A DNA stretch of 64,000 nt, taken from contig JAKOGI010003095.1 of assembly GCA_029747015.1 (NCBI GenBank), positions 1 through 64,000 of the forward strand, written 5' to 3'. The translations under genes were made by a program, and so were the position numbers. Below the pieces are notes generated by a model that was given only the letters and a program-made list of their open reading frames with translations, did no database searches and was not told where the DNA came from. Shown here piece by piece: positions 1-13,800 of this stretch (the first letter of the stretch is position 1; every line of letters begins with the position of its first letter). This DNA comes from Carnegiea gigantea (taxonomy: Eukaryota; Streptophyta; Magnoliopsida; Caryophyllales; Cactaceae).

Positions 1-538
1 TATATATATATATATATGTATATGTATATATATGTGTATATCTATATACATGTATAGTTCTCTATTTTTTTTGCCCAAATTTTCGAATTGCCCCACAGGC
101 CCAGTCGCCCACACCAGTACACCCGCGCCCTCTGTCCCCTGCCCAACCGACTCCCTGCCTCACCACTACCACCATTGAAGCTGCATTCTAAGCTACAATT
201 CCTAAGACCCTAGATCTAATTCTAGGTATTTAGTTTTAATTTTAGCTTTTGTTTGACAAATTTTCAATTGTTTGGCCTTTAATTACTTATTTAGATTAAT
301 TGTTTAAAACTTTAAATCATTTGTCAATTGTGATTGTATGTGTTGTTTATTACTGGGATTCACCACTAATCAGTCACAATTATTGAATATCCTTTATTTA
401 CCTAATTGAATTTTTTTGATCTAGTTGAAAATGCTTATATCCTTCAAAAAATTGGCTACTAAATCATCGTTTTCAAGACATGAAGGCTCGTCAATTGACA
501 ATTGCCTTGATTTCATTAGCTTTGTAATTAAGTTTTTA
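1..538. other. Intergenic sequence, no gene seen
   Basis: The window opens with a short TA microsatellite (about 1-50). A moderately GC-rich stretch (about 75-175) follows, then AT-rich sequence. I find no open frame of useful size, no splice-bounded coding block and no recognisable transposon domain on either strand. Confidence 0.6.
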
Positions 539-3435
539 CTAGTATAGACCCGTGCGATGCACGGACTATTTTTTAAATTAGATTTTAATTTAAAAACTAT
601 AGAGTATTCATTTTATAAAATCATTTGTCTCATAAATATTTTATGAATATTAAGATAAAACACTGTCTGATTTACTTGATCATATAATTAGCAAAATTGA
701 CTTTTTTAATCAGTGAAAACTTTAATGGGTGAGTAAAATCCTTCTGCTCTTGGTCTAAACGTCTTAAATCTTACTAAATTCAGTTTTAAAGTGGATACCT
801 AGGAAAACTAACCCATTAAAAGTAGGTTTTGATTCATGTAATAATCAGCACATAGCGTGAGACAGTTAGGATCATTATCACTTACATATAAAATAGTTTC
901 GCTACGTTATAAGCAAAAAATGCCGTTTCATTTATATTAGACAACGCCACCCTCGAGAATAATTAGTTATCCAAATCTCTTTCAAAACAAAGTTATTTTC
1001 TCCTTTTAACTCCTACGTTTATGCTTTATACATCAACCTTTATGGATTACAAATTTTACAGTATAACATACCTAATATTTGATACTCCCTATGATAACCC
1101 ATAAAAAATATGAATTCAAAAATATAACGTATATTAAAGACCATCACCTAGCTATAAACATAGAAAATTATACATAAATTCTTGTATAAGGTTCGAGGTT
1201 CGAGCTCCACTCCATTATACTGAACAACCCATTTGTTTCTTCTACAGTTGCTTCGCTTTCCCCTCTTTGTTAATCAGCATCCCCTTTGTAATATGTTTAA
1301 AGAATGGTAGTGCTGCAAGACCTTCAAATCTGACCCAAAAATAGCGGTAAATTTCATGATTGTTCATTTCTTATGTTGCACAATTATATTATCTTCCCTG
1401 AACTAAGTTCCAAAGGCATATAAAAATCATTAAGGAAAACAATAAACAATTAATCAAAGTAATCGTCCCAATCGTACAATGACATTTTGAATTAAGTCAA
1501 ATAAATTACCAACACATTACTGCATCCTCTTGGAAGTTACAATTCATGTGATAACATGCATCCTCATTAGAGAAAATCCTTTTAATTTTGCAAAGAGTCA
1601 AGCACTGAGGAACAATAGCAATATCAATTACAAATCACTTATCAGGAGGAAAGTTTGATATCAAAATATAAACTCAAAATAAAAACAAAAAGCATGAGCT
1701 AAAATCACAAATTACTTATTGCAAAACAAAATCTAAACAAATAAAAAAACTACATCTAAATTAAAAAATAAAATTACCCCCTTTCCCTTCTCAGTCAAAT
1801 CCACTCTCCCAAAATCTTGAGTTAAGCATTTTGAAAGTGCCTAATATCTTTACTGTCTAATAAAGACCTAAAGTTAGCATCAAAGTACATAAAGAACTTA
1901 TGGTAGAAAAAAGAGGTATAATAGGACCTAAAGAAGGATTCATATTCTATACGGACATATAAAAGAAAACAATAACAAAATAGGACTTATAATATGCAGT
2001 AAATATACTATACTGAAGTGTATAAAATAATCGAGAAAAAAATTAATCCAACTAAAAAAATGCACACATCTTACTGCCTGCTCTCGTGACTTTGCTGCAC
2101 AATATCTAATGAGTACAATAATGGTACTTAGAACTAATTATTCACCACTAATTTTCAGTAACAAATTTAATAATTAACAAACTTAAAGTTCTTCATTAAT
2201 GGTGGAACTTAGACTCCCTAAATTACTTTGATTAAACAACCACTTCAAATACTTTGTTCAATTATGCTCTTATTGGTATAGATATATCCTATTCGACTAC
2301 TATTCTCTATTTAAGAGTTAAAATTTGACGATATTGCTATACTCCAGCCTTCATATTTTTGTCTCACTGAAAATACGAACTTTTTGTTAAACATATTTCA
2401 AGAACTTTTTGCGCAAATTGGGGAGGGAGGAGATCATGATGAACTTTGTTCATAACACATTTATATTTATGCTGTGTGTAAAATAAATTTTTTAAAAATA
2501 TAGTGATATCAAATGTAATGTCTCTTAAAGATTTGCTGGCAATAGTAAGAATCATATTATAAATTTTATTCTCTTTCATCAAATACTGAACTATATGTGC
2601 CTATAAAATTCATTATTTTAGTTTTCTCACAAAAATATTTTAAAAGAGATAGCAATTTATCCTAAAGTGAAGGCTTCATGTTCTAAAAATAGGCTATATT
2701 CCTTTATTTGTCTTTTTTTTCTCTTCCTAGTTGATCAAAATATTCATCCAAGTCCTTAAAGGCACTTGTTTTTATTTGAGGTTCCTATTAGACAGTAATG
2801 CAATGCTTCAAATCCTTCCATAAGTATTAACTCCCAAAATCTCTAATTCAGTGCTAATCATGTTAAGTATGCTCTACAATTAGTTCGTCCAAAAAGAAAA
2901 GATAAAATGGAGCTCAAAACTTAGAATGAATCTATCAATACCCTTCAGAGTCGAAATACCCTCTAGCTAAAATTAAATTTTCTAAAGCCAATTCCCCCCT
3001 TCTAAATCAATACAACGTATTATCATCACTCCTCTCAAAATCTCTGACTTCACAAATCAAGGTCCCTTCTCCAAAATTCTATTATCGTGACTATTCTATT
3101 TGTCATTCTTACACCTTAAAAAATAAAAAAAAACCAAAACTTTAATAACATACAACTAAAAAAGAGTTGCTACTAGTAATGAAAATCTAGCAGGCACAGA
3201 ACTGAAATTAATAAACAAACAGAAGCAGAAACAATCACACTATCACACAGTACTGGTAGATTCAATCTCAGGAGTTGAAAGTAAAACAAAAAGGAGATTT
3301 TCATTTGTTCTTCTAGTCTTTGAACACCTCCATTGCTTCACGAGTACTACTAAGATTGTACCAAGTCCCGCAAATAATTCTTGTGTTAGTATTTTAGTAT
3401 TTTTCAAATATTATTATTAATATACTGTAGAGAGA
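539..3435 (-). mobile_element. Putative non-autonomous Helitron (3' end clear, 5' end tentative)
   Basis: Read on the minus strand, the left end carries the hallmarks of a Helitron 3' terminus. A 6-bp-stem hairpin (CCGTGC, 3-nt loop, GCACGG; plus 550-564) is followed about 7 nt later by CTAG (539-542), then a T, which fits insertion between A and T. The right limit is a guess: minus-strand TCTCTCTAC at about 3427-3435 resembles the TC-type 5' terminus and is followed by T on the plus strand. No Rep/helicase coding is visible, so it would be a non-autonomous copy. The 3' terminus is considerably better supported than the 5' one. Confidence 0.4.
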
Positions 3436-4500
3436 TATATAGATTAGATACAAAATTAAAGGCTTAGATTTAATAGATGACTAATTTTTATGGTTAGGAT
3501 TACATTAAATCCTACAAATCACTCATGTCATAGCTAGCATTTTAGGTTTTTCAAAGACTATCACTTTTGTTTGACTACTTGGATTTTTTTTTAAGATAAT
3601 AGAATCATCATGTATTCTTTATCAAATATAACTCAAATTCTGAGTAATTCTTTAAAAAATGAAAATAATAAATGGGTATTTTATTTAGGTAAGGAGGTTT
3701 TTTTTTTTTTAAACTACAATCTACGATTTAGATTTAATGAATATAGTTGCCTAATTTTTTCATAGATAATTGGATTATCATCTATCTTTTATCATGTATA
3801 TCCAAAATCATGGGGGATTTTGTAAATAAAATAAAAAGATATCTTAATTTTAAAATTGACAGTTTATATTTAATGCATAAATAATTTTTATGATTAAGAT
3901 TACACCAAATCCCATTCTAGTGTTTTGTAAAGATTGCTTTTATAATAGTATAAATGAATATTGATAAATTCAAAATTTTAAATCACATATATGTCTCTAT
4001 CCTAATCCCATTTGATCTAATTTCTGAATTTGTTATTGTTTATTTTATTATCTATTTATCAACTCTTATTTATCAAAAAAAAGCACATGGCATATGTATT
4101 GTAAAATTACTTTGGGGCACCCTGAATGCCCTCCCTCCTGCTTGATGCTCCAGATTGGCCTGAAATCATTGGAAAAAGCAGTTTACCTTCCGCGGATCAA
4201 ATGAAAATTAAAAAAGGGCGATGTGGGGGCTTCAAAAAAAAAAAAAAAAGAAAAGAAATAAAGAATGAGAGAGAAAAATGCAAACGCGGCTGCATTACAC
4301 ACGACCGTAGTTGTCCTGCTAATCAATTTTCCAGCTCCAGAGATCGTAATTTCACGATCCATCCGCGTTTTCAAAGTCGACGGTCTTAATTGTAAGATCC
4401 TGGAAATCTATAGGCCATTTCATTCTGTCAATTTTTTGATTTTTCATTCATTGAGGTTTTCCATTGTAAATTGAGGTCGGCTTCGAAATTAGGCCTTTTG
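3436..4500. other. Intergenic and upstream region of the CW gene
   Basis: AT-rich sequence with short homopolymer runs (T run near 3700, A run near 4236-4249). I see no coding block. The last few hundred bases probably contain the promoter and the start of the 5' untranslated region of the downstream gene, but I cannot place a transcription start. Confidence 0.4.
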
Positions 4501-4668
4501 ATCTTTATCTATTGGTATGAAATCCTTGATGGGCTTTGCTGGATTTCGGAGCTCTATGATGGGCATCGGAGAATTTCTGGGTTTATTCTCTGTTGAATCG
4601 TAAAGAAGGCGTTGGTGGGTATTTTTGGGGTTAGTCGAAACGTCAAAGAAACGTGGACGTTTCTGGCA
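4501..4668 (+). promoter_or_regulatory. Probable 5' untranslated region of the CW gene
   Basis: Sequence just upstream of the chosen ATG. The frame stays open without an ATG back to about 4612 but has no family-like residues before 4669, so I treat it as untranslated. The upstream limit is arbitrary. Confidence 0.35.
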
Positions 4669-4833
4669 ATGATTTCTGTGGGGAACAGAGATGGAAGGAA
4701 GGGGATAGAGCAAGGATTTACCACAAGTAAGAGAGATATGGATGAGACTGAACTGGAAGAAGGGGAAGCTTGCTCATGCCAGGACCCTGATGAAGATGCA
4801 GGCATTGACCCTGATATTGCTCTTTCATACATA
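4669..4833 (+). CDS. CW gene, coding exon 1
   Basis: 55 codons with the acidic ELEEGEAC motif, ending SYI at a codon boundary before GTAAGG. It is separated from exon 2 by a 5,179-bp intron. Confidence 0.9.
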
Positions 4834-7800
4834 GTAAGGTTCTTTTGAGCTGTTCTTTTGCTTTTCTAGATGAGTTTACAGTTTGTTCGTTTTGAAAATT
4901 GTTCCATGTTGTTTGTATGGCCTCAACTTTCAGGTTGACTGCTGTTTAATGCTCTGGATCAGGGCTCTTTTGCTAGCGTTTGAAGCTTGCATTTAATTTG
5001 AACCTTTGATTGTTCACCATTGTTTTGCAACAGTAGCTATCTTTGAGTTTGTATATGTTTGGTCATGGGCTTTATTGAAGTTGCTAATTGTGTCAGGATA
5101 TGTAGTGTGGACATAGTTGAAACTTTGGTGTGCTATGGATGCCGTTACATTGGTGGTTTTAAGGATTTTGGTTATTTTTTTGGATGATGTTGCCAGGCCA
5201 TGGTGGTGGTATTGTGAGATTATTGCTACAAAAAATTTTCCAAAGATGTGGTTGCCTGCATTTCTTCTCTAACAAGGAATAACTTTGAAGCTGTGCTACA
5301 CAGATTTTGTGTATTTGCTTGCGTGTGCTTTCGCCCGCCTGGGGGTGGGGGGGTTGCATGCTTTCAGTCTCTACACGAGAGCCCAACATTCAATCTCTAG
5401 CGAAATGCCACACTGCATAGTATGGAAATAAGCTTTTGTAACCTGTGTTGCTCTTTTTTGTTACTGGATTAACCTCAAAAGATAGTCCATGATTAGTCTT
5501 AATGAGTCAATAACTTGTCTGTTATAATTCTGAATCTCTGATACCTTATCTTACTGCATTTTCTGATTTAACTGCCCTAGACTCCTAAATGACCAAAATG
5601 ATCACATGGAAGTCATATGCTCGATGCTGTTTGTACAGAGTGTACGAGAAGGGCGTGCATCAGATTTAAGTAGACTGATTCTATTTGTTTCACACAAACT
5701 CTGTCGTTTCACTACTGTTTAGTTGCTGCCCAACATTGTTTCACTACTGTTTAGTTGCTGCCCAACATTAAGTTTCATTTATGTATATTTCTTTGTTTCT
5801 TCTTTGACTGAGAGAAAACAATATCTGAACCATCAATTTTACATTGCTCATTTCCTTCTACTTACTTCAAGAACATACCTTCCAAATCCAAATCTTGATC
5901 CTGTTGCTTGAAAACTCTGTTCACCTTGCTAAGGTTCTTAATGAACATGCTTGGAGACTTTAATCACATCCCACCTGGTTACACCAACTCTAGTTCTTTA
6001 GCTCAGCAATGTGAAGCACATATTCCCTTTTTTTTTTTTTTTTTTGGAGGGGGGGATTCAAAAGAAGAATAAAACCATTTCAAAGTATAAAATTTGATTC
6101 TCATCATAGATAGCTCTACTGGCATCATGAAGCAAGCCTGGACTCTTTTCACCATAATTTTTTGTTAAGTCAACAAGAATCTTCACTAAATCAGTCCTTA
6201 TACATCATGCTAGAGAAACTGTCTCCATTACTGTGCAATTCTGCTGCTTTCTATGTTCCAGGTATGCCATATGGAAATTATAAAAGAACTGGCACTGCAC
6301 ATGAGCGAGTTTCTAGAACAATGTACTTCCGTTTCTTTTACTCTACATAGGCACTCAAACACTCTTGGAGAACCTGAAGTGAAACATGTAACACAACCAC
6401 CTAGTGTGGATCTCACTTAGGTAGATTTGGGGAGATCCAATTGTAGCGAACATTAGGAATACTAGCAGAGGGATTGACTTCAATAGACCCTCGAAAAGTT
6501 ATGCAGAAATTGGTTTTGGTTTTATTTGATTCACTTTTGTGTAAATTAAACTGAGGGAGGGGAAGGAGATAAATTCAAGAAGTGACAAACCCACGCTACT
6601 AATGAATGCCAAAGCATTCAAATCAATTAAGAATATGGTATGAAAATCTCAAACTTGCATGTTGATCACAGTTTAAGCCACTACATGAAAGCAAACCAGA
6701 ACTATTCTGCATTTTGCATTGTTGTAGGCTTAGTTTAAAAAAGCTCACCTGAGGCGCGCGGCGCGCCTAGGCGAGAGGAGACCGGGCCGGCACCTCAGGT
6801 GACCCCAAGCCGTTCCGAAGGCGTAGGGAGGCGCGCCCCCTCACACGCGCCTCAGCCTAGGCGAAGGTGCAGCGCTTTTGTCGCTTCACATCAGTTCGCA
6901 GTGGTGGAGAGAGATTTTTGAGAAATTGGTAATCAAGACTATCAAGTGCCAAATTTTCTCCAAATTAGAACTTACACAGACATGATTGATGGATTTCGAG
7001 TAGAAACCCCAATGCAATTGCATCAAATTGCTTCGAAGTCCACCCTAATTTTTTGAAAACCCTAATTCTTGGAAACCATAATTCTCTCTGATTGTAGCCT
7101 TGTATTGTGGCTCAATGGAGACAGAGCAGGTTGACGCTCCTTTCTCAAGCTTTTTCTGCACCTCAGCCTTCCCATTTGCTGGTGATCTGCTCTGGTGAGT
7201 GCTGCAGGAGCCGCTGACTTGCTTGTGCAGGTTTAGGGCTTCAAAAAAGCGGGCAGGCTGCTAATTTTTCTTCTCTCTCTGCGTTGTTTTAATATCTGCT
7301 TCCCCCCCCCCCCTTTTTGGGGTGTTTTTATTATTAGGTGGGTGAGCAGTGGGGTGGTACCTTTTTTCTCCTCCTTTGAAAATGAGTATGGGGTTTATTT
7401 TTACTATTTGGGTTAGTATGTGCATACTAGCCAATCTTGATAAATTTTAAAAACTTTTCTATACCTTAGCATTTTGATTTTGATTTAACTATACTATTAT
7501 TATATCACATGCTATACTGTTTTGCAACCATTCTAGACTTTATACCGGTGGTAATGTTATCTTACCATTGTATTGATGCAAGTATAGATCTTGTTTGGGC
7601 ATAATATATTTTCCGAATAAATTTTTTGTATTTTTTACAGAAGTGCGCTTCGCATCCTTGAGGCGCAGTCCTTTGCCTCGAGGCTTGGGATCCTTTGCGC
7701 ACGGATTCACCTTGCGCTTTTTTAAACTAAGGTTGTAGGGAATATCAAAGAGTTCTTGTTGGCCAGTCTGGTTGTACATATAAATTCATGCTAGATCTTA

Positions 7801-10800
7801 AGGTGTTGTTACTAAGAGCCTACATGAAAGAGGGGTTTACCTATCAAGCTTACCTAATTTTTCAACTTAATCCTAGGCTTTTAGAGGCTCATAAGTCATG
7901 TCCAAAGCCATGTAAATGCTCATGTCTAGTTTCATAACTGTATTCTCATTCCTGTTTGGTCCTTCTTACATCTCATACTCTGAACTGTCGATCCTCTAAC
8001 CCTACCTCATGGGTGTATCTATACCCCTCTTGAAATGTTCAAAGTATGGATTCTAAATGAGGCCATTTTGCAACAAGACGGCCATGTTAGCAACGTTTTG
8101 AAATTGAGTGAATTGCCTTTTCCCTCCATGACCATGTCAATATTTTACGTGGCTGTTGCATATAATGAGTCCGTGATGCTGCACCTGTTTGCACAATTGT
8201 GATCGGAACTGCATTCTGAATCCTTGGTCCAAACCATCTTAGCCTTTCCTCTTGCATTTTATCCTCTAGTTGTGGCACTTCTACCTTCTTTCTAGCCATT
8301 TCATTTCTTATCCTATCCAAGCTTGTATGGACACACATCCATCTAATCATTCGCATCTTTGCAATGATCATCCTTTTAATTTTGGTCTTCTTAGTTGGCC
8401 AAGATTCTGAGCCACACAAAATCTCACAACATCCCCTGGTCCAACCACCGAGAGCCTGAACTAGATGATATGGGGGGAGAATATGGAGATAGAACAAGCC
8501 TTAAAAATAAATTGTTTGCCTCTCTACTTAGAAATCACCTTGAACTATGCAAAGTCTGGGTGACTATAAATGGTGTCATTATTGACTTCCAGTCTCTGTT
8601 CAATCACTCGTACTGAGCTTCTTGAATAACTCTATGTAAACGTTTACGAATAGCTTATGAATCAACCTACCTGATACTTTAGTCTGTCCTTGAATTCTAT
8701 TTAATTTGATGTCACCATGTCATGTGAACAGTATAGATATGATGGCAGAAAATGATAGGCAACTCATCCCCGATAATTCCAGTGTAGAGAAGTGTCAGAT
8801 TAATTGACTTTTTGTTGGTGCTTTTTCCTGGAAGCTCCCTGCCTTTGCACTTTCTTTGGCTGTTGGGATATGTTACCTGTATTCAAGTAGTGTCAAACAT
8901 GGAAGCATGTCCAAGGGTGGACATCGCTTTTTTCAAGAAATTTGGTTGTTCTTTTTAAACCTGATTAAAGTGTGCAAGTGTGGTAGCCATGTCTAAATAC
9001 CAAGTCTCTGGCATGGCTATGATGTCCAGGTAACATAAGTACTGAGCCTGAGATTTGTGTTTTTCTAGAAGCAATATCTCTTATTGGAGGCATTGCATTA
9101 TAATCACAATTTTCAATTTTGCTATACGCCGTTTAAATCAATGTAAATGCTTAAGTTCAGAAAATCAAATAATCGCACTTTTGGGTTGGTATCCTCTTGT
9201 AAAATACAATATATATTGGATTAGTTACTAATTTATAATAGCGTTAATTTTTCTTGCTGTCTATTAAATCAAATTGATGCTTGATGGAAGGGCTTTATCT
9301 TGTTTAAGTGTATTGTTCTAAATTAGGATGATACAGAGTGTAAGAATTTTGCCTGCGGATCTTATTGTATAAATATGCCATTTAAAAGGAGCATCAGACA
9401 TTTCCTTGTGTCCAAATTCCAAATACTATATGTATTATGTCTCTATTTTTCCCATTCCCTCTTCCCCTCACCCCCTTCCTTCTTGGAGGGTGGGGTGGGC
9501 GCTACTAGGTAAAGCACAGTCTTTAGCAGCTGAACTTTTTAGGCCCTCGAAACGGCTATGCTAAGAAAATTCTGTTTACATCCTCTACCAAATCTTGGAA
9601 CCCTTGACACTCAAACATGGACAACTATGCAAAACTTGACACTTCAAGTCAGTCTAAGCTCCTTAAAAAGCTTTAAAGAAAAAGCCAATTAGGAACCTTG
9701 GACATATATCTCTGTCAGATCCCTGTAAGTCCAGGTAACACAGCTCATCAGTATATTGAAGTCTAATAAAATTAGTTCATGAATGTGGCAGCTCTATGAA
9801 ATTCTCTGGTTACTTTGTAAAATGTTTAAATTATTTTGGCTACCTTTTTTTTTTTTTTGGGGGGGGGGGGAATTGAATCTTTTTTGTGTATTGACTCTTG
9901 TGTTGTGGCTACTGCTCTGGTTATGATACTGGAAGCAAGTTTCATTTCACAATGTTTTGTGTTGTCCAACCTTCCATTGTATTCTTGATGAGAAATTTAT
10001 AATCTTTTCAAGGACGAGAAACTTCAAAATGTGCTGGGACATTTTCAGAAAGATTTTGAAGGTGTGGTTTCAGCTGAGAATTCAGGTAAGTTGGACACAT
10101 CTATGCAAGCTAGATCTAAGTCTTACATTTTGGTGGCTACATTAATGAGGCTTGATTGGTGATTTGACAATATTCTAGGTGCAAAATATGGTATATATAT
10201 ATATGGTTCTTTCTTGCCTACTTATCGGCGATCACCTGTTTGGTCTCATTCAAGAAGCCCACCAAGAGTCCAAAGACATAATACTCCACAGTCTCCAAAT
10301 CTTTTATGGGTGGAGGTATGTTGTGATACTATGGTTATTCACCATCTTTGACAGAACCCCAGTTTTTTGGGAACGTAAATTTTCACCAAGATGAGCCTTA
10401 TTTGATGTCCTGCAACCATTTCTAATCCAAAAGAAGTTAGGACTGTTTGCTGGATCTTACTTGTCTGAACCATGGTTTTTGCTTTTTAGGGTGGCAATCA
10501 GGCTTCTCTGGCTCATACCAGTGCTCCTCATTCACTCAAACATGGATCTGCATCTACTTGTTCTACTTCATCATATGCTAACAAGCCCTCATCCCAAAGT
10601 GGTCTATATAGACTGACTACAAAGACGCAATCCATGCAGTCTCTGGGGTATTCTACCCCCAAATCTGAAGCTCGTGACCAAAAAACACTTAAAGTTCGTA
10701 TAAAAGTGGGGTCTGATAATTTGTCAGTGAAAAAAAGTGCTGCAATCTACAGCGGTCTTGGCCTTGATGGTTCTCCATCTTCATCATTTGGTGACAGCCC

Positions 10801-13800
10801 TATGGAAGGTGAAGGATTATCTTATCGACTGCCAATTCATCCTCATGAGTCTCCCAATCAAATCCTCCAAGTGAGTTCATTATTCCCTTGTCCCTTCTGC
10901 TGGTGATTCTCACATGAAATTCAAGTGCTTCATCTATATGCTTCTTATCTCTTTTTGTCTCTTGTGGCAGATGATGACATCATTTCCAATATGTGGAAGT
11001 TCCCTGTTGTCTCCTCTTCCTGATGACATGATACAATTGATTGATAGGCCGGAGCTCTTCGAAGATATTCTTACACATTCTTCCTTCAAGACCAACCTCG
11101 AGTACTCTGTCGTAGGGCTCCCGTGTTACTCTGTTAAGGAGAACAAAACAATTTATGGGAAGAATGGTGTGAAATTATTCGATAGAAATGCCTTGCGGGT
11201 GAAGAGAGAGGGTGAAAACATACATACTGATTTTGATTCCTCCATGAAGAAATCTGACAATGATGCTGCTTCTTGTGAAGAGCTTGTTTCGAATGCGTTG
11301 AAGCTTCCACTTCTTTCGAACACATACAGTACCATGGGGGAGACTGTGAAAGATTCATTGAAGGAAAAGGGCTGTGATGCAGCAAAAAGAGAGCCTTCGG
11401 AGTCCTTTTCGATCCCTGTTAGCGTGACTGACAGGTCAAATGCAAAGGCATATCCAACTGGAAATGTAGCGGATAATCGGCTTCTAGATATCCCAGATGA
11501 AAGGATTAGTGATCCAAGAAAAGTCAGAGATGGCAAAGGTGAAGCTACCAGTTCAACCAACACTGACACTGTTGGTTTGAAGTTGAAGAAAACTTCAAAA
11601 GGTGGATTCAAAGATCCTGGGAAACAGAAGGCTGACAAAACTTCATCCTCTGGCAATAAGCAGTTGTTTTCAGTGGACAAGAAGAAATCAAAGAAAAGTC
11701 AAGTTCGCAGTTCTGCCAGCAAAAATGCTGCTATGGATGGTGCTCATGATCATGCACAAGTGCTGAAAAACAAGGACAGTGATGTTGAGGCTCATGCTTG
11801 TAAAAGTGAATTGAAAAGTTCTCCGTTGCAAAGGGAATTGAGCAAAGCCAGTGACAAGTATGGCAAAACCAATGATACATACAAGGATTTCTTTGGGGAC
11901 ATTAATGAACTGGAAGCTGATGTAGTGGATTCTCCAGATGTGCCTTCCGGAGATAGATTGAAGACTTCTGAAGTAGTTGAGAAGGCTACCTTAGCTAATG
12001 AGATTGCTTTTGAGGAAAGGACAAGTACCTTGGAAGCCCATAAGGGAGTGAGTTCTGGGACAGATCTCAAACGGTCCTCCCATACTGCTATGTTGTCAGA
12101 GAAAGGTCGGCCTATATCTGACCCTGCACCTGCTGGAGCTGACTCAAAGGACAATTGGGTGTGCTGCGACAAGTGTCAGGCATGGAGACTTCTTCCACCT
12201 GGTTCCAAAGTGGACAGCCTTCCTGAGAAGTGGGACTGCAGCATGCTGACCTGGCTGTAAGTTCTGTTTTCAAGTTAACGTCTATTCAATTTCTAGTTTT
12301 CATGCTTCTGGTGATTTTCTGTGGGATTATAATGGACCTAGATATCAGTAAAACTTTGTGTCCTACCCTAAAAAGCGCTGATACCTATAAGAGACATGAG
12401 AGGATGACACTGTCAAGGACAACATGCTAACATGTGAGTTCTGAAGAAGCTAGGGTGTGACATGTATTGATGGGGAACATTTTATTTAATTGCTTGTGTT
12501 TTTTTAATTCTTTCTGGTGTTTTTAGTCCTGGAGAGGGTAATGCTTGGATGGGAATAGTAACTAATAGCTCATCTGCTCATAATGTATGCACCCCCACCC
12601 GAGACTAAACCTAATCTCTTCGTGTCATCTGTGCACTCGGCATTGGCTTGAGAGTGCCCAAGGACTGTTTGAGAGCGTTCATGGATGCATGAAGTTGCTG
12701 AGGGTGTGTGATCTGTAGGTCCTACTAATGAAAACTGTATGCTGTTGCCCCTTTTTATTCTAAATTTGCTTATAGACTCCAAACATTTTGCTAGGCCTGG
12801 CTTGAATCGATGTGGCATTAGTGACGAGGAGACGACTAAAGCTGTGAGAGCTCATTACCAGTTGCTTGCAGAGGACTCAAACAGTGTCCATGTCCCTCCT
12901 GATAGACCAGCTACTGGCATAATTACAGCTGATAAATTTGATCCTGCTATGCTGAATGATGAGAAAATGATAGACAAATCGAGAAAAATATCAAAGCCGT
13001 CTTTCCAGGATTCTCCTCATCGACCTCCAAGCTCCAGTAAAAAGAAGCAGCAGTCAGCAAAAGAGAGGTCTTCAGCAGAAGTAAAAGAATCTCCTGTGAT
13101 GAATAGACCAGATTTTCTGCAACAATCAAAGTCTAGTGATACATATGGAGAGATTAATAAACGGAAGAAAATGGATAAGCACAGAGGTCATTGTGATTCT
13201 GGTGGAGGTATCAGATCTCAAGCATATATACTCTTTGTTCTGCCCTCCCCCCCCCCCCCCCAAAAAAAAAACAAAGGAAAAAGAAATTTTTTTTGATGGT
13301 CAAGTGGTTTCTTTGTTGTTCACATAGGTCATGCTAAGATATCAAATAAAACGGAACGAGATGAAGAGTGTCCTAAGGCTTCTAAGAGGACCAAGAAACA
13401 AATCATACAAAGTGAGGATAATGAGGGGGCAACTGCCGAGTATCAAGGCAATGATATGATGACTGTCAGTTCAGGCTTTGGTTTGGCAACTAATTCAGCT
13501 TTAAAAGATAAGATGACTAACTCAGAATTCTTTTCTCCTTGGAAGTCTAAAGATGAAAAGGATGATGATTCACTAGGTACTTCTGACAAGTCGAAAATCC
13601 AAGTTGGGGGATTCCCTGATGTTGCTTCTTTGCATGTCAAAAAGTCTGATAGTGGCACCCTTGCCCCTAAAAAAAGAAAAATGGATAATTTTCAGGATCC
13701 TGCAAGTTCTACCCCATCATCAGGCAAGCTGGTTCTGGATCATGATGAGCAGAGGAGGAAAAAACATAGGATATCAAAGTCCGGGGGCAAGGAATCTAGC

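Larger units (their letters stand above)
4834..10012 (+). other. CW gene intron 1 (5.2 kb), transposon-bearing
   Basis: Bounded by GTAAGG and TTTTCAAG. It contains an exact 32-bp tandem duplication (5706-5769), a 1-kb hAT-like element (6729-7731), an RTE-LINE fragment (about 8087-8430) and homopolymer pairs T18/G-rich (6028-6055), C12/T5/G4 (7302-7322) and T14/G12 (9845-9870). Open frames inside it look like shadows or transposon remnants. Confidence 0.88.

Noticed and set aside
1187..1215. GGTTCGAGCTCC, similar to a tRNA T-arm (B box)
   Set aside because: No matching acceptor, D or anticodon arms around it, so neither a tRNA gene nor a clear SINE.
11153..11680. Minus-strand 175-aa open frame
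   Set aside because: Antisense shadow of CW gene exon 5; no domain and no splice or start support.
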